Shown here: positions 33,188 to 45,548 of the stretch, in pieces
Layout of the letters: every line of letters starts with the position of its first letter
Numbering within the stretch: the first letter of the stretch is position 1
NCBI RefSeq assembly: GCF_051020765.1
Contig: NC_134943.1
Span: forward strand, 2,170,001-2,234,000
DNA length: 64,000 nt
Source of the DNA: Lasioglossum baleicum
Lineage: Eukaryota > Arthropoda > Insecta > Hymenoptera > Halictidae
Direction: 5' to 3'
Made by a program: the position numbers and the translations under genes
The notes under the pieces: generated by a model
Database searches by the model: none
Seen by the model: only the letters and a program-made list of their open reading frames with translations
What the model was told of the DNA's origin: nothing

Positions 33188-36080
33188 ATTTCTTATTTCT
33201 TCTTGTATTGGACTAAAATAAAACATGAGAATACCTTAGCTAATGCAGAAAACTTAAATACAGGATAATATTGTTTTTTTTTAATGTACATAAATTCTTA
33301 TACCAAAATCTAATTCGTCAAATATCAAAATGAAATGAAAAATGAATTTTTGAAATTTGAATATTTTATTTTGCATCGGATATTGATGTTTCATTTTTAA
33401 TTCGGACACATCGATTGTCATGAAACACAAAAGAGTGGCGTGTTTGCATAATTCATTCTAGAACTTAGCTCGCGACGGCAAAATCACAGCAGCCACACAT
33501 TGTGGAAAATTTTCACGAGACTTTGATTAATTATGCGTAATTCCTGTTAATGCAATGCTTACAGAGATAGCGATGGAACGTGACGATGCCACCAGAAAGT
33601 ACAACAGTTACGCGCTGGCGTTCTTCGAGCCTCTTTTTAACACATTATAGATAGAATGGAAGTTTAATCACGACGTACTAGATTTTATACATCGGTTTAT
33701 CAGTAGGTCTGTTATCGTGATCAAATTTCAGACGATCCCCACTTCCTTGTTCGTGAGAAATTCTTAAAATTTAATCACGTGAAGACGAAGATGAAAAGCA
33801 GATGGAACGGGAAGAATCTGCGGAAGTCTACTCTAAACTAGATTTAGAAACTGAAATTTTGTCATCGGAAATATTAGATATATAATTTTATATTTTATAT
33901 CTACAAATTAATTTTGAAAGAAATTTAGTTGTGCAGTTTACCCGTGAAAAAATTATCATCCCTAATATCTAAAATCGAACACTCTGTCATTTTTCACTAT
34001 TGTTGATATATTGCCAAAGATGTGCGAAGAGTTTATTCGAATCTGTAATATAGACAAAAGTTGGTATCGTATAAAAGTTAATCGAAAATATACAATTGAA
34101 TTTGTTATTATACGGCTTCGTTTTTGCAGAGGTCTAACGTTGAAAATAGTAAGTAGAATAACTGAGTAATACACAGACATTGTCTTACATTCAGCTAATA
34201 GTCAGAAGGTATTAATAGGTTCATAACACTTCGAAACAGCTATGACTAAAGATCTTTATTTTAACGTGTTAGGTTAAACTGGGTCACTTCTGACCCACAG
34301 TAAAATTCTTCGTGTACGCACGGAAATGAAATCTGAAGAAAGTAATTCATAATATAAATGATTTTTATATAGGGAAGAAAATTATTTTTCTTAAATTTGG
34401 TAATTAAAATGATTATAATTCCTAGCCGATGAAAAATTGCCGGTTTTTAGATTTGTTTCATGAATAATGCTAGTAAAAAAATATTTTTAAATGTTCGAAT
34501 AAACAGCTTTTATCTAAAATTTGCATTTACACCTATAATAGTAAAAATAGTATATGTATAATACGACAAAACCTCTTAATTACCTGAGAAATACGAGGCC
34601 AAGTTTCAAAAATAACTTTGGACTCGCCAAATATCCAGAAGTAGGACATAGATAAAATTGAAGTAAGAAGAATAGCCTCAAAGTAGGTTACATGAAACAA
34701 TAGCATTCATTTATTTAATATCAAAAAATGCAATCCAATAACGGATGGAAGGGATTAGCATTAATGTTAAGTTTACCTTAGTTAATAGTTAATACTCACA
34801 TTTGACAATAATTCATATCCAGTGATCCTTAGTAATCTTGTTGGCCTAATTGCAGTTTAATCGTTGCAATTAGAAACAAATAAAACTTGTTACTCTGTTT
34901 TTTTGTACGAATTGAACAGAGTAAATTATTTGTTTCTGCATTTATTATCTCCTTTTCGTTCTAACAAAATTTGAAACAAAATTATACATTCTATGAAGGA
35001 AACACAGACCTTATGCATTATCTTATGCGTTTTAGTTTGCACTTTGCATGGGAGAGAATTTAATCTTGGCACGTGTTATCGCGAAACATTTATGACGCTA
35101 ATATTTATTTCGCTGAAATGTCTAAATGTGATTTAAAAGAACAAAGAACGGTCGGCGTTGAATTTTAGTTAGAAATAAGAAGTTTAAATTATTATTAATT
35201 TCGTAAAATTTACTTTAATCACAACTCCAACGAGTGAATACTCCAATATTTAAGTTATTATAAATAAATTGATTACAAATATTTTTCATCTGCGTATGTA
35301 CATATTAGAATAATTCAATTATTTTAGATATCATATTAGATATCATTCAATTATTTTTTAAACTACAACACCATCAAAATAATTGTATAATATTTTCATT
35401 TTGTCAGCGCAAACAAACAAAATGCTAAAAATCATTTTCACAATATAATTGTGTTTCTTCGAAATTCAATAATTCAAGTGAATATTAAAACCTATCGATG
35501 CATACATTTAATTACAATATACACTTTTAATACAATATATACCATTTCTCTTCGAAATCTGTGACTAGCAAAATACTGCAATTAACTTTATTATTAAATA
35601 CATTAATAACAAAATTATCGTCGCAAAATTAAAAACACATTTCTAAATTACAATCAAATATATTTGTGCGTTAACATATTACAATTACAAATATTTTAAA
35701 TTTAAGATCGATTTCAAATATTCAAATAATCATACGTATAACAACGAATTGAAATGTTAAATATAATTTTATTATTAATAACGCTCCAATTACTGTAACG
35801 CAATGCAAACAGTGATCTGTGAAAATAAAAATTCTAAGTATAATATTTATCTTTTGCGCGGGTGGAATGCAGGTCTCGAGGAATCGAAGTCGATTGCTCT
35901 CGAAGTGTAGCAGTGCGAGCAGTCGTAAACTGTCTGCAACCAGGGTTGACCGCGTATGCATATTCCTTGTTAATTCGTGGTATTAATAACAAAGTGTGCA
36001 AATTCTTAGATTACTGTGAGTCAACATAACGACGAACCCTTGCTGGTGAATACGACGAAGAGAACAAAGCTAATACGAAG
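33188..36080. other. Divergent intergenic region
   Basis: Lies between the 5' ends of the minus-strand transporter and the plus-strand tetraspanin, so both promoters should be here. 33460-33640 and 35850-35960 are less AT-rich than the rest and are the best candidates for promoter or noncoding first exons. No coding ORF was recognised and no MITE ends were seen. Confidence 0.45.
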
Positions 36081-39000
36081 ATGTGTGGCGGCTTCACCTG
36101 TTCCAAAAATGCATTGACGGCACTAAACATCCTTTACATCGTAAGCTGCACTTCCGGACATAGATTTTATCTATTGTATATACGAAATAGAAGCCTTTGG
36201 AGTTCATTAAATTTGATCGCAGCTTCTCACACACTTCCAAATAGTCTTAACACATACGAGATCGATATAAAAATTATTTTATTTTTTATTTTCTGTCACC
36301 GAGGAACCATTTACCTTACATGGAATATGTATATTTCATATGTTCAAATATATTTCCGATTTTTTCTTACTATTAGTCATCAACAATTAGTAGAAATGAT
36401 TTTCCTCGGAAATATTCACATATTTTATAACCTATTTGTCTAACAGCATATAATATAACATGTATGAAAAAAAGACATGTAATAATTATTTGTTTCTTCA
36501 GTGTAAACCACTTTCGAACCATAGGAAGTTGAAAACAAAATACTTTTAAATTACTCATATTTTAGGTGGTTGCATTCATTCTCATTGGCGTTGCTGTTTA
36601 TGGAAGAGCGTCCGCATTAGTTACAAATCTCCCCATAATTGGTGGTATTTTAGCATGCGGAGTGATTCTAATTCTAATTTCAATACTTGGTCTCATCGGT
36701 GCTATTAAACACCATCAAGTTTTGTTATTCTTTGTATCCTTTGACAAATCCATATTTCAGTATATACATACACTACTGTGTCCAAAAGGAAGAAGCGCCC
36801 AGCCATATTTAATAGAAAAGCGTAAAAAATCAAATAAAAACATAGTGAGCATTGGAAAGGGATTCCGCTGTTTAATTGAATAGTTCTGAGAATATGTGTT
36901 ATTGCTGATTATCTAATACTTTAAATTCAATAAATCAATCATTGTAATTTGTCATTACATCTTATAATTATAGTGGATGCTTCTTTCTTTTGCACAGTAG
37001 TGTATAAAGTATTGCTTATACAGAGTGTTCGGTAACAGGTAACAAGACAATATAAAATAAGAATCAAACATAAAAAAATGGTGATTTCAGCTTTGCTTTC
37101 AAATTATTAGCAACTAACAATTTTCCTAATCCAGCGATGGTAGAACATATAAGTCCTTGCAGACAATAGGCACATCGAAATGGTTCACATGCTGCTATTA
37201 GTCAATTTTAATTGATAATGATTTGAAAATAAAGCCAATCTTGTAAGTAACGTCAAATACATGCTTCAATTCGCATTTAAACATATTAAAAAAAGCTCTC
37301 ATATGATAAAAGCATTCATAAATAATTCTTATATGCTTTGTTTGTACTTGCTTGCAATTACTTTTTTCTTATTTCAATTAAATACATTATTCTTGTGTTA
37401 TTTACTTCATATATCAATAAAATGAATGTTATTAGTTCCACAAATAAGTAATACAATTTTTTCAATCAATCTTGAAGCTTATGTGCTGTTTGTAATTTCA
37501 AATGATAGTTTAGCGTAGTAATGAATCTCTTTGAGCTAATCAATGTGAGTTTTTTTACTGGAAATATGGAACATTTAAATTATATGATAGTAAATTATTT
37601 TTAAGGCAACAAGAAATTATATTCGTGTGTTAATTAGACAGCAGATCTTTATACAAAATAAAAATGTTTTACCTGAATTACAACAGTCTGGAATAAAATA
37701 GAAATTGATTTTCTTTCTTAATATGTTTAATAGTTTGAAAATAATATAACAGTGTTTTTGAAGTCTTCTATTGTTTTCACTGTTTTAAATTACACCTACT
37801 CATTTTTCTGATAAATGCATAAAATCCGCTGTCTAGTGATACAGTAACTTGCTACGAACAGTAACTGTTTACTTTACTTTCACTAAATTATAAGTGTCTT
37901 GTAAATGAAAATGTATTCTATACAATCCTTAACATTGTTTTTATAGTACATGTTTATTCTCTTCCTGTTGTTCTTAATTCAATTCAGCATTGCTTGCGCT
38001 TGCCTAGCTGTTAATACCAAGCAACAAGAACAATTAGCGGAACAGGTAATATTATATATCAACATTTTGTAAAGTTTTCACACCGATAGAGATAATCATG
38101 TTCAATAATATTTGTAGGGCTGGAAACGTGTTGGAGATGATTTAAAAGCAAAAGTCCAGACAACTTTTAATTGCTGCAACTTCAATACTACTAACTTAGA
38201 TTTAAATGAAGATGACCCACTGTCTTGCAAAAAAGTCAATGTAAGTGTGTTGAAATTAAATATTGGGTTGGAAAGAAAGTTCGTAGCGTTTTCAAATTAG
38301 AATCGATGATAGAATTAATTCATATGTTCATTCAATAACATGAGAAGTTACCTTGAAAATGGCAAAAAGTAATAGAACAGAATGGAAAATATATTATTGA
38401 ATAAATCTATGAATAAATATCTGAATTTTAGCTTTCAATTTTAATTTACAGACGCTACGAACTTTCGTTCCAACCCAATAGATAATGTATGTATATTGCA
38501 CAGACATAAAATAGCTTGCAATGTACTTTGCGTTTTCAGAAAATCTGCTGCCCTTATAATACCGAGAATGAGTGTTCCTGCCCGTCATGTATGCTAATAT
38601 TACAATCTACAATTGATTATGCATTCAAATTATGTGGCAGTATAGGATTGTTCTTCAGCTTCACTGAGGTAGTATATTAGAAATAACCATTTATTTTGCA
38701 TAAGATGATTTTTTAAATACTATACAATGTTCGTTTATACAAAGTGTACCATGCAAATTTTATACATATACTGCTTAAAAGATACACTACATTTAATGTT
38801 ATCGAGCTGATGTTAACTTGTGTACTCATATTGCAGTTTATTGGTGTATGGTTGACCGTGCGATACAGGAACCAGAAAGATCCACGAGCTAATCCTAGTG
38901 CTTTTCTCTAGTCTAACACCATCACTATGTCCTCTGTCACCTCATATGATCGTCCTAATAGATGGTGGGTGGTTTCATTTGTGATCTTTAAATTTCATAT

Positions 39001-39919
39001 TGATATTTAGGAGCATATTATTTATGTTGTTGACATAATTTATGTATAACATAATATCGTTTAATATTTAAAATCTCAAAAAGAGAGATTTTCAATTCGA
39101 TTTTAATTGAATTTTTTGACCAAGTGTTAATATGCCGAGTTAAAAGTATTTTCTTATTCAATATATGTATGCATATAATAAGAAACACCTTATTATTAGA
39201 CAGTGGATCTTTATAAATTAATTTATAGACAGCGAATCGAATAGAAATTTATTTTCTTTCTTAATATGTTTTTAATAGGTTGAAAATAATATAAGAAAAT
39301 TCTTAAATTCTTCTAATATTTTTACTGTTTTAAATTACACCTATTCATTTTTGTCATAAATGCATGTAATCCACTGTCTACTTATTATACATACATATAA
39401 TGAGTAAATATTTATAATAGTTACTGTAGTTTTTTTGACATTAGTACTGATAATGAATCATACAGTTGTCATCTTCATACAAACATCTAAATAAAAGATA
39501 TTTGCACTTTAAATTCATATAGCATTAAATTATAACAGCTAACACAAGAATTCTAATGAAAGATATAATACTTCGCTTTTGGTGTGCATATAAAAGAGAT
39601 AATCACGCCTCTTTTTTCAGTTATAATTATTTTCAATATAACAGTCTTATCAATTTTCTGGATACATACAAAAGATCTGAATTTTAATTTCAGACTATAT
39701 GATATCTCTTTATGTGTATAGAGTTCATTAGTTCTTATACATTTTCATAATAGTCACCGACATCGTAGATCAATAATGTCAGTATTATGAATTACAGGAC
39801 TATTGATCAATATCATGAGTATATAATTATATTTTCAGGTGATTGCAGCTTTCTTGACAAGACGTTACAGAAACCAATTAAATCCTGAACGGAAGGACAC
39901 TGTCTTTCCAGCATTATAA
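36081..39919 (+). CDS. Tsp97E: Tetraspanin, Tsp97E / TSPAN31 type
   Basis: Exons 36081-36140, 36566-36733, 37947-38045, 38118-38240, 38540-38668 and a last exon at 38837-38911 or 39839-39919; all joins are phase 0 with GT/AG. The products are 217 or 219 residues. It is a four-pass membrane protein that organises membrane microdomains. The start MCGGFTCSKNAL and the block IGAIKHHQVLLFF are signatures of the TSPAN31/TSPAN13 branch; fly Tsp97E is the closest I know. Helix 1 spans the exon 1-2 join, helix 2 is near residues 45-67 and helix 3 at 77-98. The large loop has CC at 128-129, CC at 153-154, and further cysteines, but with CCN rather than the usual CCG. An N-T-T sequon lies at 132-134. 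Helix 4 spans the last join. Introns hold two hAT MITEs and one mariner MITE. Confidence 0.93.
36734..37946 (+). other. Intron 2 of the tetraspanin gene
   Basis: AT-rich. Holds the hAT family A copy at 37635-37835 and a single CAGAGTGTTCGG fragment at 37021 like the outer end of the hairpin MITE. No exon seen. Confidence 0.5.
37635..37835 (+). mobile_element. hAT-type MITE, family A, copy 10
   Basis: Ends TAGACAGCAGATC and ATCCGCTGTCTA. Flanks GTGTTAAT and GTGATACA match at 5 of 8. Together with copy 11 it forms a variant subgroup with GACAG rather than GACTG in the ends. Confidence 0.8.
38263..38478. mobile_element. mariner MITE in tetraspanin intron 4
   Basis: Ends TTGGGTTGGAAAGAAAGTTC and inverted GAACTTTCGTTCCAACCCAA, with TA flanks at 38261-38262 and 38479-38480. 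The inverted repeats extend about 27 bp. 216 bp, no transposase. A different mariner subfamily from those at 17136 and 23127. Confidence 0.9.
38837..38911 (+). CDS. Tetraspanin alternative last exon a
   Basis: Acceptor ATATTGCAG, 24 codons to TAG at 38909-38911. It completes helix 4 and gives the tail RYRNQKDPRANPSAFL, the conserved TSPAN31-type end, so this is the ancestral form. Confidence 0.9.
   Translation, partial: FIGVWLTVRYRNQKDPRANPSAFL
39197..39380 (+). mobile_element. hAT-type MITE, family A, copy 11
   Basis: Ends TAGACAGTGGATC and ATCCACTGTCTA, with a perfect 8-bp duplication CTTATTAT at 39189-39196 and 39381-39388. It lies between the two alternative last exons of the tetraspanin. 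Confidence 0.9.
39839..39919 (+). CDS. Tetraspanin alternative last exon b
   Basis: Acceptor ATATTTTCAG, 26 codons to TAA at 39917-39919. It has the same phase and position in the protein as exon a. It keeps RRYRNQ after the helix but ends LNPERKDTVFPAL. The similarity of the two exons around RYRNQ suggests tandem exon duplication followed by divergence of the cytoplasmic tail. Confidence 0.85.
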   Translation: MIAAFLTRRYRNQLNPERKDTVFPAL

Positions 39920-40022
39920 TTTTTTCGTTAAAACTGCTTACACAATTTAACACCTTAAAGACGGTACTCTTTTAATGTCTTTTTATTATGACTGATGTGC
40001 TGGTATATCCAGCAAATATTGA

Positions 40023-40028
40023 AATAAA
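40023..40028 (+). terminator. Poly(A) signal after tetraspanin exon b
   Basis: AATAAA about 105 bp after the exon b stop, followed by T-rich sequence. A good candidate for the distal 3' end of the tetraspanin transcript. Confidence 0.55.
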
Positions 40029-42840
40029 ATGTAAAACTATTATTTTATTGGAATTCGAATGTGTGAAGCGTTCATAACTCTACAAATTGTTTTGCATATT
40101 TCTGACGAAATATTAGGCGATTTTGTTATATTTGTTAAATATAAGTTGTAAGCATAATAACGCTGTCATTAAGGTGTTAATCTATTACAAATTTTTAAAG
40201 AGAAATGCTATATTTTTTAGTAATTCATTACACAATTGAGTAAATTTTTTTTTAATTGCTACAGTATCGTATCTAGAAATAATTGATTATTTCGGAACCA
40301 AAGATTCGATTTTTGTTTCGTAGCATATTGCTTTTCATATATTATGATTTCGATGAAGCTGTTTGTCTTTCACTGCAGTTTATAATGCTCAACAGGAATA
40401 ATACCTTTGAGAAGCGAATAGTTCTACATCTTAGCACGAAGTAAATGAACGACAGTCGAAATGTGTGCTCTAGTCATCCATTTAGAACAATCGTACTAAG
40501 CCTCAATGCGCCTTGTAGTGTAATAATTAGATACATTTCTGCGGACGCATTTCCACAAAACTTGCTTACTTTCCTTCTATGAAACATTTTACAAACATAT
40601 TCACTATTTACCATTATTAATCATGTGATCTCTTATGAAGAATCTAGAATTTTGTTATGGGCACATCAGGTAATCTATGCGGAATGTACAATTGTTTTCT
40701 AATGATCTGATGCTTTTTCAAACTGTATAAAATTATATTTAATTTCTTTTTATGATAAATGATTTTTCAGTTTATGAATCTTCAGAACCTTTGTGCAAAT
40801 ATTCAATTACAAATTATACAACAGTATATCAATTTTTGAAATGGAGGTTCTTTTGTTTCTAAATGTTTTTCATTTTTGGGAAGTTATTAAATAATGATAT
40901 CGCGCTAATGAATCAAACATATTTATCCTATAATGGAAAGTACAACGTAGCGCGATAAAAGTATTAAACATAGAAACCTTACATCCTGGTATATTATCAT
41001 ATTACTGCCGTGTATATTATAATAATGCCATAATCGCCATGTTATAAGTTTTTAATTCATATTAATTTCCTTATAATTTTCTTATTAGTTTTCAGTCCGA
41101 AACTCAGTTCGATTGTATTATACATTCATATTTTGCAAGGTATTTGAAAGAATTATCAAAATTGATTGTCTCATAAAATCTTTTTATATGTTATTATTAA
41201 ACTGGAGATATTAATGCAGATATAGATTATTATGAGGTAATTAAAAAAATTTTGTAAAATAATTTTAATTTTAGTTTACGCACTCCATCATTTAGTTTTC
41301 ATTCGAACTTTTTAGTATATTGAATTTCAGACATTTGGACTTGTTGCAAGTACATAAAACTTGCAGTTTAATTATAATGTTCATAAGAATGATCAATCTA
41401 TAATTATAATGATTATTATATACTTCCAAAATTTATTACCGTGTTAATTTTAGACGGAATTTAGTTTATTTTTACAAATGATTTAAATTCTACACGAACA
41501 AATTATATATGTATATCACGCTTAGAACATGTACACGTATGTATTATAAAATAATCTTAAAAGGATTTACGCAAAGTATGGGTATAGACTTTATACATTA
41601 TTTTAACATCCATTTTTCATAGGATTATAATTAATAATATACTTGACTTAATAAAAAAATTGACAGTTGTGATTTCGGTTTATGTCAAGATTAAAATTTA
41701 ATTCCTATATGTTAACTATCTATGAGATAGGAACAAAATTTTTAAATCAGTCATGAATTATATGTAACAAGATATATTATGTTTATTCAGATATATTTGA
41801 TTAAAATATAATAATGTATTAACCCTTTATTACACAAGTTGTAAAAATTGATAAGAAATTATGTTGTGCGATTTCAAATATGGAATATTAGTACACATAA
41901 AAAACGAATATATCAACATTTAAAGTAAAATTCAAAAACGAAGCGTGTTTCATTACATTAAATTTTATCATTTAATGTAAGAATTAGTGTGTTACATGCT
42001 TACGTGTAACATGCACTAAAGGGTTAATATTAAAATATTCTAATTTTTATATGCTACTATTTTTATCAAAAAACATGTATTATAACCCCATAGTATGGAT
42101 GTCATATCGTACATCTAAATTTACAATTATACTTGTGCATATAATAAAGACGTATCACATTCCATTAATAAAATGATAAATAATTATAGTTTATTATATT
42201 ATAATCTTAAATAATGGAAATAATACAAATTTAGTAATATAATTTTAGCAATAACATTGTCAACAGTTTATTTATGAAAGTAACACAGTTACACGAGATT
42301 ATTTTGTAAATTAAATGGAGATATGATAGAAATATAGGAGTATTTCTAAACTGTATCAAATCAGAAAATTAATTACAGTAAACAAAACAAAATACAATTT
42401 ATAGAAATGTTAATTAAAATGTATACATTCTTTTAGCATAATATATGTGTTGTATGCATATTATATATATATATCAATATTGAATATATACATCTTATTA
42501 AAGGATCGTATTTAAAATGACTAAATAATAACGCGAAAAGTACTTTATTTCAGCTAGATTAAATTTCCATCCGTACACTGTAAACTTGATAATTAATTTA
42601 TAATCTGATTATAATCGTTTGAAGAATTTGGATCAATACATATATTTATAACGCTTAAACAATTGTGTGGTATAATTATTTATATATTTTGCCTTCTGGG
42701 TCTTTCCTGCCTCCACTTTTGTCAGTATAGACAAAGACAGAGCATAGCCAGAGGTTTTGCATGGAACAGAATGTATACCCATATTTGTAATTTTTTTGGT
42801 GAAAAATAAAGAATATTACTTACAACAGTTAATGTGTTCT
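40029..42840. other. Very AT-rich intergenic DNA
   Basis: No coding exon. Apart from the piggyBac-like MITE at 41823-42023 I see only AT-rich, low-complexity sequence. ACCCCACCCTGTATA at about 42845 is a lone outer end of the hairpin MITE type. Confidence 0.55.
41823..42023. mobile_element. piggyBac-like MITE
   Basis: TTAA at 41819-41822 and 42024-42027 flank inverted ends CCCTTTATTACAC and (G)CACTAAAGGG. 201 bp, noncoding; an inner palindrome ATTACATTAAA...TTTAATGTAA lies within. CCC/GGG ends with TTAA are typical of piggyBac. Confidence 0.8.
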
Positions 42841-42959
42841 TTTTACCCCACCCTGTATATGACTACACGATAGTAAAATTAGATGAACAGCTGTTCGAAA
42901 AATTTGGATAGAGGAAAATATTTTAAAGTAAGCAAAAATGACTTGTTGTATTTGAAGAA

Positions 42960-43600
42960 TCTCAGTTTTCGATTTTCGAAAAATTTTCGGCCGTCTAGCT
43001 TGTCGTTGAGTTATACTACTGAATTTTCGAAAATTCAGTAGTGAAACTCAACGATAAGCCAGACGGTCGAAAATTGGCGAAAATCTCGAAAATTGAGTTT
43101 TGTATTAGAAGAACATGATGTCGAAGGAGGTATGCGGAATTCAGTAGTATAAGTCGACGACAAGCCAGACGCTCGAAAAATTTCGAAAATTCAGTAGTGC
43201 AACTCAACGACAAGCCAGACGGTCGAAAATTGGCGAAAATTGAGTTTTGTGGATATCGAAGGAGGTATGTGGAATTCAGTAGTATAAGTCAACGACAAGC
43301 CAAACGCTCGAAGAATTTCGAAAATTCAGCAGTGCAACTCAACGACAAGTCAGACGGTCGAAAATTGGCGAAAATTTTCGAAAATTGAGTTTTGTATTAG
43401 GAGCACATGATGTCGAAGGAGGTGGCACTAAATTCAGTAGTGCAACTCGATAACAAGCCAGACGCTGCAATATTTATGTTTTTCAAAGTTTCGCCAGTTT
43501 TGCAATTCCAAATCAGTACAGTAACTTAATGACAAGTACATTTTTTGCGGAAATCAGTAGTATAACTCTACGACAAGTGGGACGCTCGGGAAAAATTGGT
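42960..43600 (+). repeat. Degenerate satellite of alternating monomers
   Basis: The core ACTCAACGACAAGCCAGACG recurs about eight times on the + strand (43045, 43150, 43206, 43290, 43338, 43448 and, decayed, 43527 and 43567). Two variants alternate: CAGACGG-TCGAAAATTGGCG after AGTGCAACTC, and CAGACGC-TCGAAAAATTTCG after AGTATAAGTC. Each pair is followed by a spacer containing GATGTCGAAGGAGGTATG or GATATCGAAGGAGG. At the left edge one monomer is inverted, giving a hairpin of about 40-bp arms centred on 43028. Short ORFs through it are products of the repeat. Confidence 0.85.
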
Positions 43601-44240
43601 GGTTCAATAAATATAATACGCAGATATTCTTTTTAATACATAGGCTTTATTTATACATTGTAAATTCATACATAAAGTGCTTGTATAATGTACATGTACA
43701 TGTACATAACTTATGTATATTACATTCTAAACATTTATAACACGAATGTTAATTAGCTCGGAGAGACTCGGCACTCCGTCATACTTCTAGTGTGATACTG
43801 CAGTACAGGGAGGTGCGGACAATTATATTAGATGATTAATCAGTCCACTGCTATACTGCAGATACTGCTATACCTCGCTTGTGCTGCGGCAGCCGATGGA
43901 TAAACCCGCTAGTACCACTTGCCGTGTTTTGTCATACGGCGACTCATGAATGACGCGTGAGCAGATGATTGAAATCATGGACACGTCAATTCCCGGTACA
44001 AGTTCAATGTTCGGATATGATTACGATCGTGCTTATGAATTCGCGTTTCGTCCCAGATCTGCTAGAGGATTCGTTAGTAAGGCTAATCTAGCAAACCCTG
44101 CCTTATACGCGTAGGATCTCGTTTGGTGTTTGGTTTCACGGCCCCATCCGTGAGTGAGCCTCTGGGGGACCTCCAATCGGAGGAATACCAATTTCAGACA
44201 AGATGTGAAAATTTTTAGAAGAGGGACATATATAGATCAA
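43601..44240. other. Gene-free segment, mixed composition
   Basis: AT-rich at first, then 43740-44190 is much less AT-rich. It contains the dispersed repeat at 44043-44105 shared with 9786-9847. No ORF with a recognisable product. Confidence 0.4.
44043..44105 (+). repeat. Dispersed repeat, copy 2
   Basis: GCGTTTCGTCCCAGATCTGC and AGTAAGG and ACCCTGCCTTA, in the same order and spacing as 9786-9847. Family unknown. Confidence 0.5.
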
Positions 44241-44252
44241 ATAATAACTAAC

Positions 44253-44877
44253 TTAAAAATACACTGTAGTCTTCTTCCTCTTCGTTGATGTGTCTTCGTC
44301 ATTCGGTGTGTCGTCTTCGTTAGCAGCGGGCTGTTGTAATCTACCTGAAACAGACTAATCGTATTTAGAAACAATGCAGTTGAATACGGAATTAAATCAC
44401 GCACACGAGTGCGAATGTAACCAGCTCACGAGAGCAAATATAAACCCGCACACGAGTGGGGCGCTCAAAATATAAATTTGATGAAGAATAAAATTGATAA
44501 AGAAGAAGACTCAATACCGAAAGTCTCGATGAAAATTTCAAAATTAGTATGAAGGACAAGTTTGTTGAAATTGGGCCAAGGGTAGACAAAGGAAGCTTTG
44601 AAAAATATTAGTAATAAAACTTACCGTTGTTCCTTGAATGAACAGTTGAAGGTAGGCCAGGGTAACTGTAGATGACCCCTTGTCCACCTCTGGTCCACCT
44701 CTGGTAAGTCCCTGGTCCTTCTGGTCCTCCTGGTCCCGGAGCCCGACTGAATACGACCGCTCGCCGCTCACGCCGGCCCCCCCAGCCCGATTGACTGACC
44801 GACCGGCTCGGGCGTGCCTCCCACTGTCGACGCTCCCCACCCCACCGAATATCGATCGATGTCGATCGCCGTGACAA
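44253..44877 (-). CDS. Possible two-exon minus-strand transcript
   Basis: A strong donor AACG|GTAAGT at 44625/44624 and a good acceptor TCTGTTTCAG before 44344 would join a GC-rich segment (to 44877 at least) to a last exon. In phase 1 the second exon gives 29 residues, acidic then basic, ending KRKKTTVYF and TAA at 44255-44253. The upstream part in that frame is Arg/Gly-rich, has no ATG and meets a stop at 44880-44878, so a further 5' exon would be needed if it is coding. I recognise no family. It could equally be a lncRNA. Confidence 0.25.
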
Positions 44878-45548
44878 TTATTGATTTTATTATTTCTAGC
44901 AGGTTAATGTTTATAACAATTATATTTTACAGCGATGTCCACAAGCAATCCCTTTTCTTTTCTTTCTTGGAACATTTATGAAACGTTTTGAAATTAAAAA
45001 CTGAGGTGTCTCATATAAAATTTGAAATACATAGGATTTGTTATGTCGATAAGTTAGAAAATGACACTAAAATGATAAGAAATATTTGTCGAGTCGGTAA
45101 AAGTCCCTTCGGAAAAAAAACATGTTTTTAATTTTTAATACAAAATAAAACTATGTGCAAAATTTTAGCTCAATCCGATTTGACCGATATTCGCAAATTT
45201 ATTCGAAACCTTGAAATATCCATTGGGTATACCTATAATTGATAATGTAGTATGTTTTTATACCTGTGTCAACGAAGTTCATAAAAGTTCCGGGACGAAT
45301 TATTGGCATCGTTTTGTTATATAGTATAGACATCTAGTATAGTATTATTCCAAGTTTGACGAACAGCTGCTTTGAGTTTCCCATATCAAACATTAACTAC
45401 AGTGACAGACGTGCAGTGAAAATTGGGGTGTACGAATTCAATGTCTTTGCATTCATCTTGTAGTATACGGTTAAAATTAAAAGTGCAAGTAGTGGTGAAT
45501 ACTGTATTGAAGAGTGCGTAAAGTTTCTTAAAATTTCTCCACCGAAAA

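Noticed and set aside
42960..43600. CRISPR-like look of the 43-kb array
   Set aside because: The units are tandem monomers that alternate and decay, with related rather than unique spacers, in an animal genome.
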